From the NCBI GenBank assembly GCA_039000515.1, contig JBCFYV010000100.1, forward strand, positions 26,656,818 to 26,720,817: 64,000 nt of DNA. Reading direction: 5' to 3'. Under the pieces are notes generated by a model. The model had not been told where the DNA came from. It ran no database searches and saw only the letters and a list, made by a program, of their open reading frames with translations. Positions 34,745-47,079 of the stretch are shown piece after piece. The position numbers were made by a program, and so were the translations under genes. Every line of letters starts with the position of its first letter. Positions within the stretch are counted from its first letter, which is position 1. Origin of the DNA: Timema cristinae (taxonomy: Eukaryota > Arthropoda > Insecta > Phasmatodea > Timematidae).

Positions 34745-35468
34745 GTCCGCATTAACAATCTGGCAGAAAATGTATTTTATCCAAGATGATTTGTAATACC
34801 AACCAGCAACTCAATGTATTTTACCTATGACGATTTGCAGTGCCAACCAGAAACTGCATGTCTTTTACCTATGACGATTTGCAGTGCCAACCAGAAACTG
34901 CATGTCTTTTACCTATGACGATTTGCAGTGCCAACCAGAAACTGCATGTCTTTTACCTATGACGATTTGCAGTGCCAACCAGAAACTGCATGTCTTTTAC
35001 CTATGACGATTTGCAGTGCCAACCAGAAACTGCATGTCTTTTACCTATGACGATTTGCAGTGCCAACCAGAAACTGCATGTATTTTACCTATGACGATTT
35101 GCAGCGCCAACCAGAAACTGCATGTCTTTTACCTATGACGATTTGCAGCGCCAACCAGAAACTGCATGTCTTTTACCTATGACGATTTGCAGCGCCAACC
35201 AGAAACTGCATGTATTTTACCTATGACGATTTGCAGCGCCAACCAGAAACTGCATGTCTTTTACCTATGACGATTTGCAGTGCCAACCAGAAACTGCATG
35301 TCTTTTACCTATGACGATTTGCAGTGCCAACCAGAAACTGCATGTCTTTTACCTATGACGATTTGCAGTGCCAACCAGAAACTGCATGTATTTTAGTTAT
35401 GATGATTTGCAGTGCCAACCAGAAACTGCATGTATTTTACCTATGATGATTTTCAATGTCAATTAGAA
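34745..35468 (+). repeat. 44-bp minisatellite, about 15 copies
   Basis: Units contain CCAGAAACTGCATGTCTTTT and ACCTATGACGATTTGCAG. The first one or two and the last copies are diverged. Variants (TGCAGTGCC/TGCAGCGCC; TGTCTT/TGTATT) are clustered, showing local homogenisation. 44 is not a multiple of three, so there is no long repetitive frame. Confidence 0.95.
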
Positions 35469-36780
35469 ACAACAGATGGACCACAGGTTTTGTTTTTGAA
35501 TGGCCAAAAAAACTTGTATAAGATTACTGTAAACTCGCTAGTTACTGAGTTTGAAAGACGACGGGGCATAGTACAAATTATAAGAATTTCGTTAATTGTG
35601 TTTGTTCTGATTTGTTCTTACAGGAATATCGGCAGTGGAAAGTATTTATGCTCACACCGAGTGAACAAAAGAGATCTCGTATAAATCCTGCAGTCCCTGT
35701 ACCATATTTGTTTTGCTAATGTGTCACGGTGAACACGCGAATCCACAGAAAACAATGGTAAAAAATACCTTGTCCTGAATATCTTGCATCTCAGGTTGTA
35801 AATTTTACTAAACTTACTATGTGGCATGTAATATTGTATAAACCTAATCATTAACTATCAAAATTCAAGAAATCTAATAATTTTCGACGGTTAATGTAAA
35901 TAGTTTCAAAACAATGTCAGTTTTAAAAAAGGCACAAAATGAGTTATTGCACTTTATTAAATATGGTATACATATTATATAAAAGCCAATCACTAACACC
36001 AGTGAAAAACCAAGTTCATGTCTCGTTAGTAAGCTTGTTAGCATATTAGAAGCAAGCCAAGGGTGCAGCGTTAAACAAGTGAATGTTGAGCGCAATCAGC
36101 AAACCGAGCACTCGAAATTGGAGATTTAACCTTTCACTAGAGCATGCGTCAACTAACTGGTGCACATCTAGTGATTTATTGCATCCAATAACAATAACTT
36201 TGCAAACCACACGTCAACGAAGAATTGGTGTACGCTCTCATTCATATAAAAATTGAATACTTTCTTGAAGTTGTTAGGCAAAAAGAATTTAAAAGATTAT
36301 GTTTATTTTAATTAAGGATGGATCATTATTATTTATAATTAGCAATTTGCATGTTAGTAACTTTTTCCTCGAATTTACGATTCGGCTGTATTAAAAAAAA
36401 GTGAATCATTTCCTAATTCAAGCCGACTTTTTTTTATGTTTCATAGGTTTTCAAGAATGTTGGACAAATGCGTGGCATATTTTATGAATCGGTGCAAGTT
36501 TGTGCGAGATTTGCAAAGTGACAGTCTTGTATGAACACACCAAGTTAGAGCACGGCCTCCCGTTGCTAGAGAAAACAGACTATGTGACAATGTCACGTAA
36601 TGAGTTCTCTGCAGCCCGGTGGTGGAAAAGTCAAGAAACCAAATGGCGAGCGCCGAGCGGATGCGGGCGGCGCTGGTCTTACCTCCAACCGTTGTCGGCT
36701 TGATCCAAGGGCGTGTCCAAGAGGTCGCCCCCAGGCCCCCTGCAACATGACCGGGACATTGCCGTCAGGAACAAACAACA
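35469..36780. other. unassigned sequence
   Basis: A frame at 35412-35684 starts in the minisatellite and is not supported. A G+C-richer patch is at about 36600-36760. Confidence 0.35.
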
Positions 36781-36990
36781 CTGATATCAGCCTCGGACAT
36801 GGTAAACATCGTCGAGGCGTTGCACTTCAGACGAAAACCAACCCGGAGACTTTAGTTCGAATCCCAATGGGGTAGGAATATTGCCTTTCAGAGATGCAAG
36901 GACTGGCGGGAATGGGGATGGTACAAGTGGCCCGGAAACTATACGAGACGTTAGCAACCCCACCTGTGCCAAACGCCTGTAAACACTTTA
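36781..36990. repeat. possible diverged tRNA-like SINE
   Basis: TTTAGTTCGAATCCC resembles a B-box, with ACATGGTAAACATCG upstream at tRNA-like distance; downstream body ends in TTTATTAAAAAAAA. One copy only, so weak. Confidence 0.3.
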
Positions 36991-37989
36991 TTAAAAAAAA
37001 CTCACTCAAAACTCCTTTCGGAGAAATTACATAAGACTATGTTATTTTATTTGACTGTGTTTATATGGGTTCATGGAATTACACGGGTTCTAACTAAGTT
37101 TTGGTGTGTGTTTGTAATCAGGAAAAAATCTCATTAATCTTCAAAGTTTAAACTAGTTTCTATTAATATTTTTAAATTTACCAGTGTTGTAAATAATTCA
37201 AGAATGGCAGAATCAGTCGGAGATTAGTAATTCAGTGGGTGTCTTTAGACATTTCAACCTAATACAAATAAAAGATATGCCACTATTTGAGAATTTTTTT
37301 TAACTAAGGACTTTTCGGAGGAGTAAATGATTGTAGGTTTATTCCCCCGTGTTTGTACCTGGGTTAGGAAATGAAGTGTGCATTTTAATCATCTCCGCCA
37401 GTGTTCCTAAACCTTTTTACCAAAGTGGCACACTTTAATACCTCCCTTGAAACCATTGGTATGAAACTGTGTTCTCGGGCGTTGTAAATTAAATAAACTA
37501 AGTAGAGGACAAGTAGCATTCTGCTAGACAAAAAAAAAACTGTCCTCGCGCTCAAAACTCCACATTTTACCAATCATACAAAGGCGTTGCTCTACATGTG
37601 ATTGTACTTTTTGATACCTGGCGTGTGTACAGTTCCCGCTAACCCTGATTACCCGAGCAACACTTCACGCAACTCCACTGGTTTTTATCTATCAAAACTG
37701 CCGGTTATAAATCCCATGACTCGACGCATGAGAGCTGTTGGATACTGTTCTTCATGGTGCGTTCCTACTTTTGTTATGATTAAAACTACGTGGTTGATGT
37801 TCGATAAAGCACGCACACGCGAAAAGTGGCAAGGCAGACAGTCAGATGTGCTTCGCTCCCACTTTCGACAGTTCGTATAGCCCGGTATCCACCGAGCGGT
37901 TTGCTCCCATTCTGTATGGCGGATTGATACGAGAAACCATCAAAGTATGTTTTTATCGCCACGTTTTTATTCCCAGTTCGGATCATTCG
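36991..37989. other. unassigned sequence
   Basis: A 92-codon plus frame (37602-37880) shows no known domain. Confidence 0.35.
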
Positions 37990-38145
37990 TGTATGTGATA
38001 AGGATGCGTAAGGTTGAATTTAGAGAAAGTACCCCACATTTGCGGGGAGGGAGAGTGGAAATCTTTAAGTAAAAAATTGTCTCAATACACTCGACCGTGA
38101 TTCAAACCCCTGTTCTATGTTAGACCACTCGGCCACCGAAACAGG
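37990..38145 (-). repeat. SINE-B, tail missing
   Basis: Complement of head and body: TTTGCGGGGAGGGAGAGTGG, CTCGACCGTGATTCAAACCC, CACTCGGCCACCGAAAC. Confidence 0.8.
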
Positions 38146-38316
38146 TATCATCGGGGTTGAATACCAAGAGGGTTCACTGGTGATTTTTGTTTTACTTTGT
38201 TGTTTACAGTCCTCTAAGCAAATGTTGGTGCACTGGTTTAGTATCCCTTGCTCTATCATGACCGTGAGTGACATCAATAGGGGCAAGTTCAAAAGCGTCA
38301 AATTTGCAATAAACTC
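38146..38316. other. spacer between two SINE-B pieces
   Basis: Nothing recognised. Confidence 0.35.
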
Positions 38317-38450
38317 GACTGACAATGATGGGGAGGTGGAGGTTCAAATTTCAGCCGGGGGGGGGGGGGGAATTCCCACGTGTGATATAACGCTGTTTCA
38401 TCCTCTATCCACGCAAGGACGGGTATACTTCCTCTAAACATCACCGTCTA
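38317..38450 (+). repeat. SINE-B fragment, diverged, with poly-G
   Basis: GATGGGGAGGTGGAGGTTCA and CCACGCAAGGACGGGTATAC match the B head end and body. A run of 12 G replaces the usual GGGGGTGG stretch. Confidence 0.65.
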
Positions 38451-39028
38451 CACTTATGTAAAACGTATTATTTTTTAACTAGTTCGAACTGAAGGGTAAT
38501 AATAAATGTGTACGCTTTCATGTATGAAACGCCACAAGTCCCCACCCCCGCACTGTCGTTCCCCTTCATAGCCAAGATACATTTTTAATGTCAACAGTGT
38601 ATAGATGTGTACTAAACACGTGTACAGGCGCAAAGTTACGCTTAATCGACGCTTCAATTTAAAACGCTTCCACCAAGGCAGCGGATAAGACGACGTATTG
38701 ACAGCTGTTGCAGTTCAGTGGAATTTTAGAGAAAAGTTGTGAAGTGGTTTGACATCAGTAAAGAGCAGGCCGATCGTTGGAAGACACGACAGGTATTTAA
38801 AGGCGCCACTCTTATATTTCAGTACAAGCGCCTTTGGTCACTCACAATAACTTTCCAGCCTATTGGTTTCGTCGTCAGCGCTGTCTTTGTTCAGGATGGC
38901 TACCAAAATTATTTTATAAATTCCCTCGCTTTCAGAAGTTTTCCAGACGACAACATTTTTCAAATTTTACCGGCTAAATTAACTCCTTTCCGGTTTTCTT
39001 TGGAGTGACAATTATTTTTAAAAAATCT
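38451..39028. other. unassigned sequence
   Basis: An 89-codon plus frame (38739-39008) is unsupported. Confidence 0.35.
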
Positions 39029-39039
39029 AAGAGTTACTA

Positions 39040-39298
39040 TAATATTATTATTATAGCACCACACCTTACTACCCGTTCGGGTTATACGCTTTAAGTACTA
39101 ATTACGCTATTGGGTTAGGATTTGGGAAGGTTGAATCAGAGGAAGAGAACAGGCATTTGCGTGGAGGGGGAATGAAAAACCATTTAGGGAAAAAAACCTC
39201 AGTTCACCCGAACGAGATTCGAACCTCAATTTCCCCATCTTCGGCAGTCTAGCTAACACGAAACTAACGGGTTAACCAATTACGCCACCGAGGCGGGT
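39040..39298 (-). repeat. SINE-B, full length
   Basis: Complete on the minus strand: CGGTGGCGTAATTGGTTAAC head, GGTTCGAATCTCG, common tail. Near-perfect 11-bp duplication AAGAGTTACTA / AAGAGCTACTA at 39029-39039 and 39299-39309. Confidence 0.94.
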
Positions 39299-39309
39299 AA
39301 GAGCTACTA

Positions 39310-40575
39310 AACATCAACATTGTAATAAGTTATTTTTAAAGTACTAAATGTTTTGATAATTATTTGTGTTCTTGTGTAAATGTGGCATAGAAAAACATAA
39401 ACCATCCCCAGTAAGCAGAATGCCATTTCAAGGATATGCATTATGTTAACATGAAAGAAACCAAATCTCTTAATTTTGTTTTAGTGCTTAGGTAACAAAT
39501 TAATAATTTTATTATTCTTCCGCATTATTAATTCAATTCAATTCCCCCACATCAAAAAATGCCCCTTAGACACATGTTGTTTTACTCATCAGTTGCAAGT
39601 TTTATAACTTAAAACTGAAATATATGATCTCAATGAAGTAAGCGTTCTATAAGAACCTAGTACTTATATAATTCAATCATGTGTGTCTAATGAAAGTTAT
39701 AAAAACTATTGTATTTTATTATTAAAATGAGAAAATGCACATTTTATCCCAGTTTCACCGAGTTACAAATACATAACGTCCTAAGTCTCGTTCCAATTAT
39801 GTGAGAAAAAAAAAAAAAGATTGATCTAGTCATAATCATTAACAATGCCTGTTAAGGATATATTTTACACGAGATATAAAAAAAATACCTCTGGAAACAC
39901 TCAAATTAAAGCCGGGAAAAAAGCGTATTTGAATTATTTTTTTCCCTTTCTTTTAATAATGTTAATAATGTGTAATGTTAGAGAAATAACAAAACTATTC
40001 AAATTTATTTTTGAAAACTACTGTAGTTTGATGTTTAGTTCGATCGATTGTAATAAAGTTTAACTGACTAATGTTAAAAGTGTAGTCGGATTTACAAACA
40101 TATAAAAATAAGTACACTATTTATTTCTTGTATAATCCGATGGGTTAGCTCATGTTGTATTTGTCAACAAATTGACCACTCCATTATACACTTTCGGATG
40201 AAGAAATCAGCCACCCGCAGCGATGGTAACACACTCACCGATGACAACAAGCTCACGGTTCAAATCCTAGCGGAATCCACCAGAAAGTGATAGAGACTTA
40301 AACAAAGTAATTAACTCGTATTCCTGCTGACCTAGGGGTCATAAGTTCTATTCTCGGCATGGTAAAAAATTTATAGTTGGTAAATTGTCGACATGAGAGT
40401 TACGTATTTTTTTGTTCTAGTATTAGTTTAGTTTTTGAATCCCCTAAATTTAGTGTACTAAAAAGTGCATGGTAAATATCTAGATCTAAAAAAAAAGTTC
40501 ACTGAGTATTTCTTTATCCTTACTTCAATATATTGATTTAAGTTGGTGAAAGTCCTAAGCAAACCATATGATATA
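39310..40575. other. unassigned AT-rich sequence
   Basis: Includes a possible tRNA-like remnant at about 40215-40290 (GCGATGGTAACACAC, GGTTCAAATCC). Nothing else recognised. Confidence 0.35.
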
Positions 40576-40905
40576 GAAGAGTCTAACTTATATGAATCAC
40601 CTTAATAATAAGTCAGGCATGTAAATTGTACCTAATGAGTCACCTTGCTGATAAGTCAAGCATGTAAACTGATCCTAAATGAGTCACCTTACTGATAACA
40701 GTCAAGCATGTAAACTTAACCTAGCTGAATCACCTAACTGATAACAGTCTGTGTAAGTAAACTGAACCTAATGAATCACCTTTAATGATAACAGTCGGCA
40801 TGTAAATTGAACTTAGATGAATCATCTAATGATAAGTCAAGATGTAACTGAATCTAGATGAACCACCTTCCTGATAATAGTCGAGCATGTAGGCTGATTT
40901 ATTAT
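40576..40905 (+). repeat. degenerate minisatellite of about 45-50 bp, about 7 copies
   Basis: Recurring GAGTCACCTTACTGATAA and GTCAAGCATGTAAACTGA modules with many indels. Lies about 100 bp before the 46-bp minisatellite but has a different unit. Confidence 0.85.
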
Positions 40906-41001
40906 TAGGAAAGCAACTTACTCAACAAATCCGCTATTCGCGAGCTAATAGTTTTGTATTAGGCTATATTGTAGTCATCAGAATGGACCTGAAAAAAATT
41001 A

Positions 41002-41145
41002 AGGTGTAATGGGGTGGATTGGATAGAACTAGTTAAATATAGGGATAGGGTGTAATGGGGTGGATTGGATAGAAATAGTTCAATATAGGGGTAGGGTGTA
41101 ATGAGTTGTACTGGATAGAACTAGCTTAAGATGGGGATAGGTGGA
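41002..41145 (+). repeat. 46-bp minisatellite, 3 copies
   Basis: GTGTAATGGGGTGGATTGG, ATAGAACTAG and GGGATAGG repeat three times, matching the arrays at 10365-10515 and 57918-58690. Confidence 0.9.
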
Positions 41146-41194
41146 GTACTTTTGTAATTATAAATTATATTTATTATTATATTTTATAATTATA

Positions 41195-41226
41195 TTTTGA
41201 GTTCCTAATAGCATAGAGTAAGTAAG
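41195..41226 (+). repeat. conserved flank of the 46-bp minisatellite
   Basis: GAGTTCCTAATAGCATAGAG then TAAGTAAGT, as at 10296-10345 in the other orientation. Confidence 0.7.
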
Positions 41227-41282
41227 TCAGTATACAGCCATTAAATACACAGTTCCTAACAAGTAAAATCGAATTTGTTGGT

Positions 41283-41328
41283 TGTGTGTGTGTGTTGTGT
41301 GTGTGTGTGTGTGTGTGGTGTGTGTGTG
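41283..41328 (+). repeat. (GT)n microsatellite
   Basis: Interrupted GT dinucleotide run. Confidence 0.95.
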
Positions 41329-41383
41329 AAAATAATGTTATATAATTTCAAAATTAATAGATACATACATATAATTATCATAA

Positions 41384-41614
41384 GCACCGCGTTTTACTAC
41401 CGTTCGGGTTGTACACTTACGCTAATATGTAATGGTAGGGTGATTGTAAGATGAAATGGAGGACCTACAGTTTAACGTGGGATCCGAACCACGGTGGCGG
41501 CCTGGCAATCCAGGAAGAGTTTGGCAATCAGATAAATCCGTGCCCGGGCCGAGGATTAAACCCCGGACCCCCAGCACAAAGGTTTGACACCTTACCCTAG
41601 ACCACCAGGTCACC
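41384..41614 (-). repeat. SINE-A with internal deletion
   Basis: Head, part of the body and tail on the minus strand; about 45 bp around the CATTCACAAGATGTC segment is missing. A 107-codon frame across it is an artefact. Confidence 0.9.
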
Positions 41615-41869
41615 TCATTATTACTTTTTTTTTTTTCACAAATGTTCCTGCTGTTAGTGTGCAAGAATAAGTAAATCCCCACAAATGTACTGTAGTAATT
41701 AATATCCATAGTGAAATATATCTGTACCAGCTTCGGTGGCAACATGGCTTAAGGCGTCACTGAAGTAATAAATTGGACTATTGACGATATATAGGGTTTT
41801 TGATATCGGTTGTTCTAGTAGTGTTTTTTCCCCCAAAAATTATCCTAGCTCTCACCATGAAAATGCTGG
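41615..41869. other. unassigned sequence
   Basis: Nothing recognised. Confidence 0.35.
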
Positions 41870-41955
41870 AAATGTCCTCTAAATTCAACCTTCCTTCTCC
41901 CCATCATACAAATGTAGTACATGTAAGCCTAAAGGGTAGTAAAAAGCTGAACTAA
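41870..41955 (+). repeat. SINE-B 3' fragment
   Basis: TCTAAATTCAACCTTCC to AAAGGGTAGTAAAAAGC match the end of the B body and common tail. Confidence 0.55.
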
Positions 41956-42710
41956 TTGTATTTATATCGGTATATTCTACATAAGTGTCGCTATTATTTT
42001 ATATTTTACACATTAACGATTAGAGAACGGAGCTAAATCAATAATAAACTAGATTAATATTGTTTCTGAACATTTCCAAAGCAGGGCTTTTTTCTTTTTC
42101 ACCTATGAATAAATTATTACCAGATAAAACCAATTCAGAGGCCGCGAACACAGTTTAGTATTCAATCAGTGTCAGACCAAACTCCTTTGTGCTATTAATG
42201 GTTTGTTTCAATATTTAATGTCAGCAACATACAATTATTTTCTCACTTGAACACGCTTCCTCCTCACTATTTTTTGAACGATAAAACGGTGAATCAACCA
42301 TTCTGCCTTTCTTCAAGGAACCAGTGGAATTTTGTAGACTGCCTGTCTGACCCACGAGAACCGGCAACTAGATGTGCATTCCCATTATCTCTCTCGAAGA
42401 ATGTCGGCGCACATAGTTAAATTACCCCTATTCATTTTATTCCTTTGAATGATATTAAGTGTGATGTTTTTTATTCAGTTTTCCCTTTGCTTTAAAAAAA
42501 ACTTGAGGTGAGAACAGAAAATCTGAAAGAAAATTATAAGTATTTTATCATATTTATTTATAGAAAAATGGAAAATCACAAATGCACAATCTGTATAGAC
42601 AGCTTTGAGTTTATTCTATCAATTTTTTGAAAAATTGTTCCGAGATTAAATTACAAGCTCCCATTATCTAGTTCCCATACCCGTAAGGGGTATGGATACT
42701 ACCGGTTAAG
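41956..42710. other. unassigned sequence
   Basis: A short palindrome CCCATACCCGTAAGGGGTATGG lies at about 42676-42697. Confidence 0.35.
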
Positions 42711-42711
42711 A

Positions 42712-42930
42712 ACCCATGGTCTAAGACGCTACTCTCGCAATAGACTAGACTGCCGATGACGGGGAGATCGCGGTTCAATCCCGGTCGGGTGTAGTGAGGG
42801 TGGTTTTTTCTTAAAGTTTTCCATCCTTCCTCTACGTCAATGCAGGTACACTCCCTCTGAATTCAACCTTCCTCATCCAAAATTCATTAGCGTAAATAGT
42901 ACATATATGTATTACCTGGACATGTAATTG
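42712..42930 (+). repeat. SINE-B, diverged
   Basis: CATGGTCTAAGACGCTACTC head, GGTTCAATCCCGGTCGGGTG, body and a poor tail. Confidence 0.8.
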
Positions 42931-42989
42931 GACGCGTGTTAAAAAAAAGTGTGGATATTAAAAGCCGCGTGATATTTATTTGCAGATAT

Positions 42990-43285
42990 TCGTTTCTAGG
43001 TTCATTAGTAGGTAGGTAGGTATAGCGGTCCAAGGATGTGGCAATGCTCGTTTCTAGGTTCATTAGTAGGTAGTAGCACTGCGGTTCCAAGGATGTGGCA
43101 ATGCTCGTTTCTAGGTTCATTAGTAGGTAGTAGCACTGCGGTTCCAAGGATGTGGCAATGCTCGTTTCTAGGATTCATTAGTAAGGTAGTAGCACTGCGG
43201 TTCCAAGGATGTGGCAATGCTCGTTTCTAGGTTCATTAGTAGGTAGTAGCACTGCGGTCCCAAGGATGTGGCAATGCTCGTTTCG
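42990..43285 (+). repeat. 57-bp minisatellite, about 5 copies
   Basis: Units with TTCTAGGTTCATTAGTAGGT and CGGTTCCAAGGATGTGGCA. 57 is a multiple of three, so frames on both strands (42887-43405) encode repeats; they are by-products. Confidence 0.95.
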
Positions 43286-43351
43286 GTTCAAAATCGCTGA
43301 TGCAGTCTGGGACAGAAAGTTCGAGGCGAGTGTGAATTTATTAAGCCCTTT

Positions 43352-43840
43352 GTCCACCGAGAAAACCAACGCAACGCGATAAATCGCGGGCAACTGGTCA
43401 CTCAATATAAATTGCCCCGTTTCTCGTCCACAAAAGAAAACTTTTGTCTATCAGTCGCGAGAATGTCTCCGTCTAACGAGGTACTGGTTGTTGGCTGTAT
43501 GTGCTTAAAAGGCCCGTAAACAATTTTGGTTTCATCCCGATTAAAAATAAAAGTTATTCAAAATTGAAGTGATTTGCTACTTCAACAACAAAGTTTACAT
43601 CCTCCATTTGTTTTTTCTTTGACATTGTCCGTGGAATTTTGTCACCCAGGAGTGAAAACTTGCAGAAAAGGGCGAAAAGATTGAAACTTAAGTCTGCAGA
43701 GATGGAAATAAAACACTGCGTAAAAGCTCCACCAGTGCACGCCTCAGCAACTAACAGGCAACTTATAGTCTGGCAACCAACATGCTTGGACTCCTTACGA
43801 TGTATCGCACAGCGATAAAGTCTTAGTCTCCTCGGTGGAC
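43352..43840. mobile_element. possible TIR element
   Basis: GTCCACCGAGAAAAC at the left and, in complement, GTCCACCGAGGAGAC at the right, about 490 bp apart. No clear target duplication and no transposase. Confidence 0.4.
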
Positions 43841-44225
43841 GAGTGAAGTGTTTAAATAAAAAAGTCGCCAGGTGATTGGTTGCTTGATAGTGAGTGATAA
43901 ATTGCTTGGTTTTTGGAAGGATCTTTCCAAGGATACTAGAGACTATTTTGGATACAACCAGAGTTCCAAAAGTAACTAACTACACCACAGTTAACTATTG
44001 GTCACGACCCTGTAGATGGTCGTAAAAGAGTTTCTTGGGGTCGCAGCAAGCATTTGACAGATTTGTGTAAATTAAATATTTGTTATATTAACTATTAATA
44101 TTATAATTCACTACAACCTTTATTTCCATATTTGTTTAGATCGTTACAGAAATAAACGTCGCCCGGTATGACTACACGAACACAGTTTTAACCATTTTTT
44201 GTTTAATTAATATTTAAAGAAAGTT
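43841..44225. other. unassigned sequence
   Basis: Nothing recognised. Confidence 0.35.
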
Positions 44226-44462
44226 TCGGTGGCGACGTGGTCTAACGCGAGATTCTCATGTTAGACTAGATAGCTGAAAACAGGGAGATCGGGGCTCGAT
44301 CCCGGTCGGGTGCAATGAGGGTTGTTTTCCACTCTCCTTACACGAAAATGCGGATGCACTTCATCTCAATTAGACCTTCATAATCCCTTACCCATTAGTG
44401 TAATCAGTAGCCTACATAGGAGTATAACCTAAACGGAGCGGTGCGGTGCTAAATAATTAAGT
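44226..44462 (+). repeat. SINE-B, nearly full length
   Basis: TTTCGGTGGCGACGTGGTCT head, GGGGCTCGATCCCGGTCGGG, body, and a tail ending GCGGTGCTAAATAATTAAG. Confidence 0.88.
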
Positions 44463-45485
44463 TAAGCTAAGCTAACGATTCTCGCTGTGCATGTGCATGT
44501 GTAAAGTGTGTAAATAATAATTTTCATAAATTTATTAATATTAGATATAGGTGCATATGCATTTCTTGCAATAAATATGTTCATTATTTATATTTCTCGT
44601 TTGATCCTAAGCTGCTCAAAAACAGAAACTAGAGTATTTTTTTTAAACACACTCTTACTTTACCATTACTGCCCGGGGTTCGTTAGTAACTTGTCTTGTG
44701 AAAATGGGTCTCAGATAAATAAAAGTTATAGGAAGCAGTGTAAAAATGTGGATTCTAATTATATTTTTAATATTGTGGTTCGCAGTATCGTGAAATCGTT
44801 TTCCATTGAAAATTAGCCACATATATTGCATGTCTCAAAATTCCTAAGATTTTTTAAATTGACACAAAAAAAATTTTTGTCAACTTTTTTTTTAGCTTTG
44901 CAAAAGAACCAACAAATATTTTGTCCTAATCTCTAGGCAAAGAAAAAAAATACCTTCATTCCCGGTTTTCTAGTTTTAATAGATTTTAGGCATATTCGTG
45001 TTAAAAACTGTTTCATATTGAGTTTTTATACTATTTGTATTTTATGTTTATATAAACACAACTATTGAAGGGAGTGTGTTGGGAGTTAGGCCCTCCACCC
45101 CACAAACCCTACATCCGAAAGTGTTATCAATACAATTTTGTATCCCTCAGGATCCAGGCAAGCAGCTTATTCTGGTCGTAAAATGCATGACCTACAACCC
45201 AAGTTGTGTTTTAAACCCCTTTAGATTGGTTTAAAAGAGATTTTATTTTCAAACAGACTACAATCACGAGTCACTGCCCTTCGCGCAAAATTAATTTCTA
45301 GGTACGTCTCTGATATGTATGTGTGCGTGTGTGTATATATTCACACAAACATAATCAGCTACTAATTACTGTGTTTCTGTTTTATTTTTTATAAGTTTGC
45401 ATAAACACTTAGGACCATTCAGAAGAAAAACAAACATAGGGCAACAATCAGAATAATACAAACTTAAAATTAATTAATTTCTATC
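44463..45485. other. unassigned AT-rich sequence
   Basis: Nothing recognised. Confidence 0.4.
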
Positions 45486-45757
45486 AAAGTTAGTTTCTGG
45501 CTACGGACCCGGAGGTCCCGGGTTCGATCCCCGGGACATCCTGATTATTTTTCTGTGAAGCAATGGGTCCGTAAGGGGGTCAAACTCAGTCTCATGAGGA
45601 CAAATGAGCTACTTGAATAAAGAAGTATCATCTCTGGTTTAGAAAACTTAGATTAACGCCCGGAAGGTACGTTGTGTTGACCAAATGATACCCTTTAACC
45701 ACAAATATTGACACTATTATCAGTTATCACTAACAGCGGCGGCCGCTCAGTACATCT
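45486..45757 (+). repeat. SINE-C, 5'-truncated
   Basis: Starts within the tRNA-like head: CCCGGGTTCGATCCCCGGGA is a good T-arm and B-box. The body (TTTTTCTGTGAAGCA, GAGCTACTTGAATAAA) matches the copy at 63543-63776. It lacks the A/B common tail. Confidence 0.8.
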
Positions 45758-45859
45758 AAATTTCAGGCCCACGCAATGGAGGAGTTCGACGAAAATTAGT
45801 GCATCTCTAAATGCCATTCCCGCGATTGCATTCTAATATTCAGTGGCTTATGCCCTAAT

Positions 45860-46045
45860 TTGCTTACAAATGGACATATCTGACAGCTATAAAAAGTTAT
45901 TAGATCTACTTTTATGCATTAATATGTCAAGTAATGTGATCCGCAGTTGTCAAATTGTAAATATATATTATCAATGGCTATAAAAATAACACTAATAATA
46001 TAGTAAATCATCAATACTGACAAAATATAAAATGTTTTACATTTT
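45860..46045 (-). repeat. dispersed repeat R1, copy 3
   Basis: Complement of the R1 order: GATCTACTTTTATGCATTAA, TGTCAAGTAATGTGATCCGC, then TATTATCAATGGC. Confidence 0.6.
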
Positions 46046-46456
46046 GTTAAAGATTTTGAAAAATTGTCCAAACGTAATAAAATCAAGGTATGCTAACGAA
46101 ACACCCAACTTTTCCGTCTCGTGTTCCCCCTTCGTGATACAACGCTGACACAGCCCCAAGTCACGCTTGTGCAACTTGATTCGCTCAAAAGCACGCTGAC
46201 GTCAGCTCCTTTCTGTATAGAGAGTAGGCAACCAGATTGAGCTCACAATCTTTACTCCTAGAAGTCGAAAGAGAAACCGGAGAAAGCAACGATAAGGGAA
46301 TTGCAATTGGGTATTTGTTGGAGTGAGCTCCGTCCCTGCACCAAAACGTAGTCCACCTCCAGACAAACCAAAAGATCCTACGAGAGAAAGAGACAATGTC
46401 TCAACACTAAAATAAATCTAAATGTGAGATATGAAAGGAAACATAGTTGAACTTGG
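46046..46456. other. unassigned sequence
   Basis: A 64-codon minus frame (46202-46396) is unsupported; the stretch is somewhat richer in G+C. Confidence 0.35.
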
Positions 46457-46459
46457 TTA

Positions 46460-47016
46460 GGGCACGGCCAGACTGGCGAGTGCGCGAGCGACTAAAATAT
46501 AAAATAGAACACATTGGTTGTAATGAGAGGTGTCCGGACTTGAGCGGATCGAATGAAAGCGCTTGAAAGATGGAATGGTTCTATTTTTCAAGCGCGTGCG
46601 CCAGACCCGGTACAGCCTAGTTTACAGGCGCTAGACAATATTATTGTATGTTGGTTAATTGAGTGCTAGGAAAACTTCTCATTTTGACATTTTTATTACT
46701 ATCGATATGTTTAGCACACTTGCTATCGGTCTAATTTAATTGATAAGATCATAATACATACCTATATATATGTGTGTGTGTGTATGTGTAAAACTGATGT
46801 TAAAATACTTCAATAGTATAATCAAAGTAGCCCTTTACAAATAAAAATCACCAATAGCGTGGGAAAGTATGGGAAAACCACAACAATAAATCATCTGTCA
46901 AAAACCACCCTCAGTTCACTGAACCAAGATTCGAACCTTGCCTCCTCGTCAACAACTATCGAGAGCTATCTGCTAATCACGCGCTCGCTCGCACGCTTGA
47001 CAGTCTGGCCGAACCC
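46460..47016. mobile_element. PIF/Harbinger-like non-autonomous element, copy 2
   Basis: Ends GGGCACGGCCAGACTG and CAGTCTGGCCGAACCC, with TTA at 46457-46459 and 47017-47019. Homologous to 4724-6067 but lacking its two SINE-A insertions; it carries the SINE-B-like segment at about 46880-46965. Confidence 0.8.
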
Positions 47017-47079
47017 TTAGGTTAGGTTTGTTCCACGAAGAGAACCGACCGTCCAAATGACCCCCCCCCCCCTGCACAG

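Noticed and set aside
34745..35468. Possible CRISPR array
   Set aside because: Head-to-tail 44-bp repeats without unique spacers in an animal-like genome; an ordinary minisatellite.
36448..36523. Possible last exon: TTTCATAG acceptor followed by 24 open codons and a stop
   Set aside because: Too short, no family match and no partner exon visible.
42887..43405. Repetitive frames of 64-86 codons on both strands
   Set aside because: By-products of the 57-bp minisatellite.
45486..45560. Possible functional tRNA gene
   Set aside because: Only the T-arm is good; the 5' half is missing and the sequence continues into a SINE body found elsewhere.
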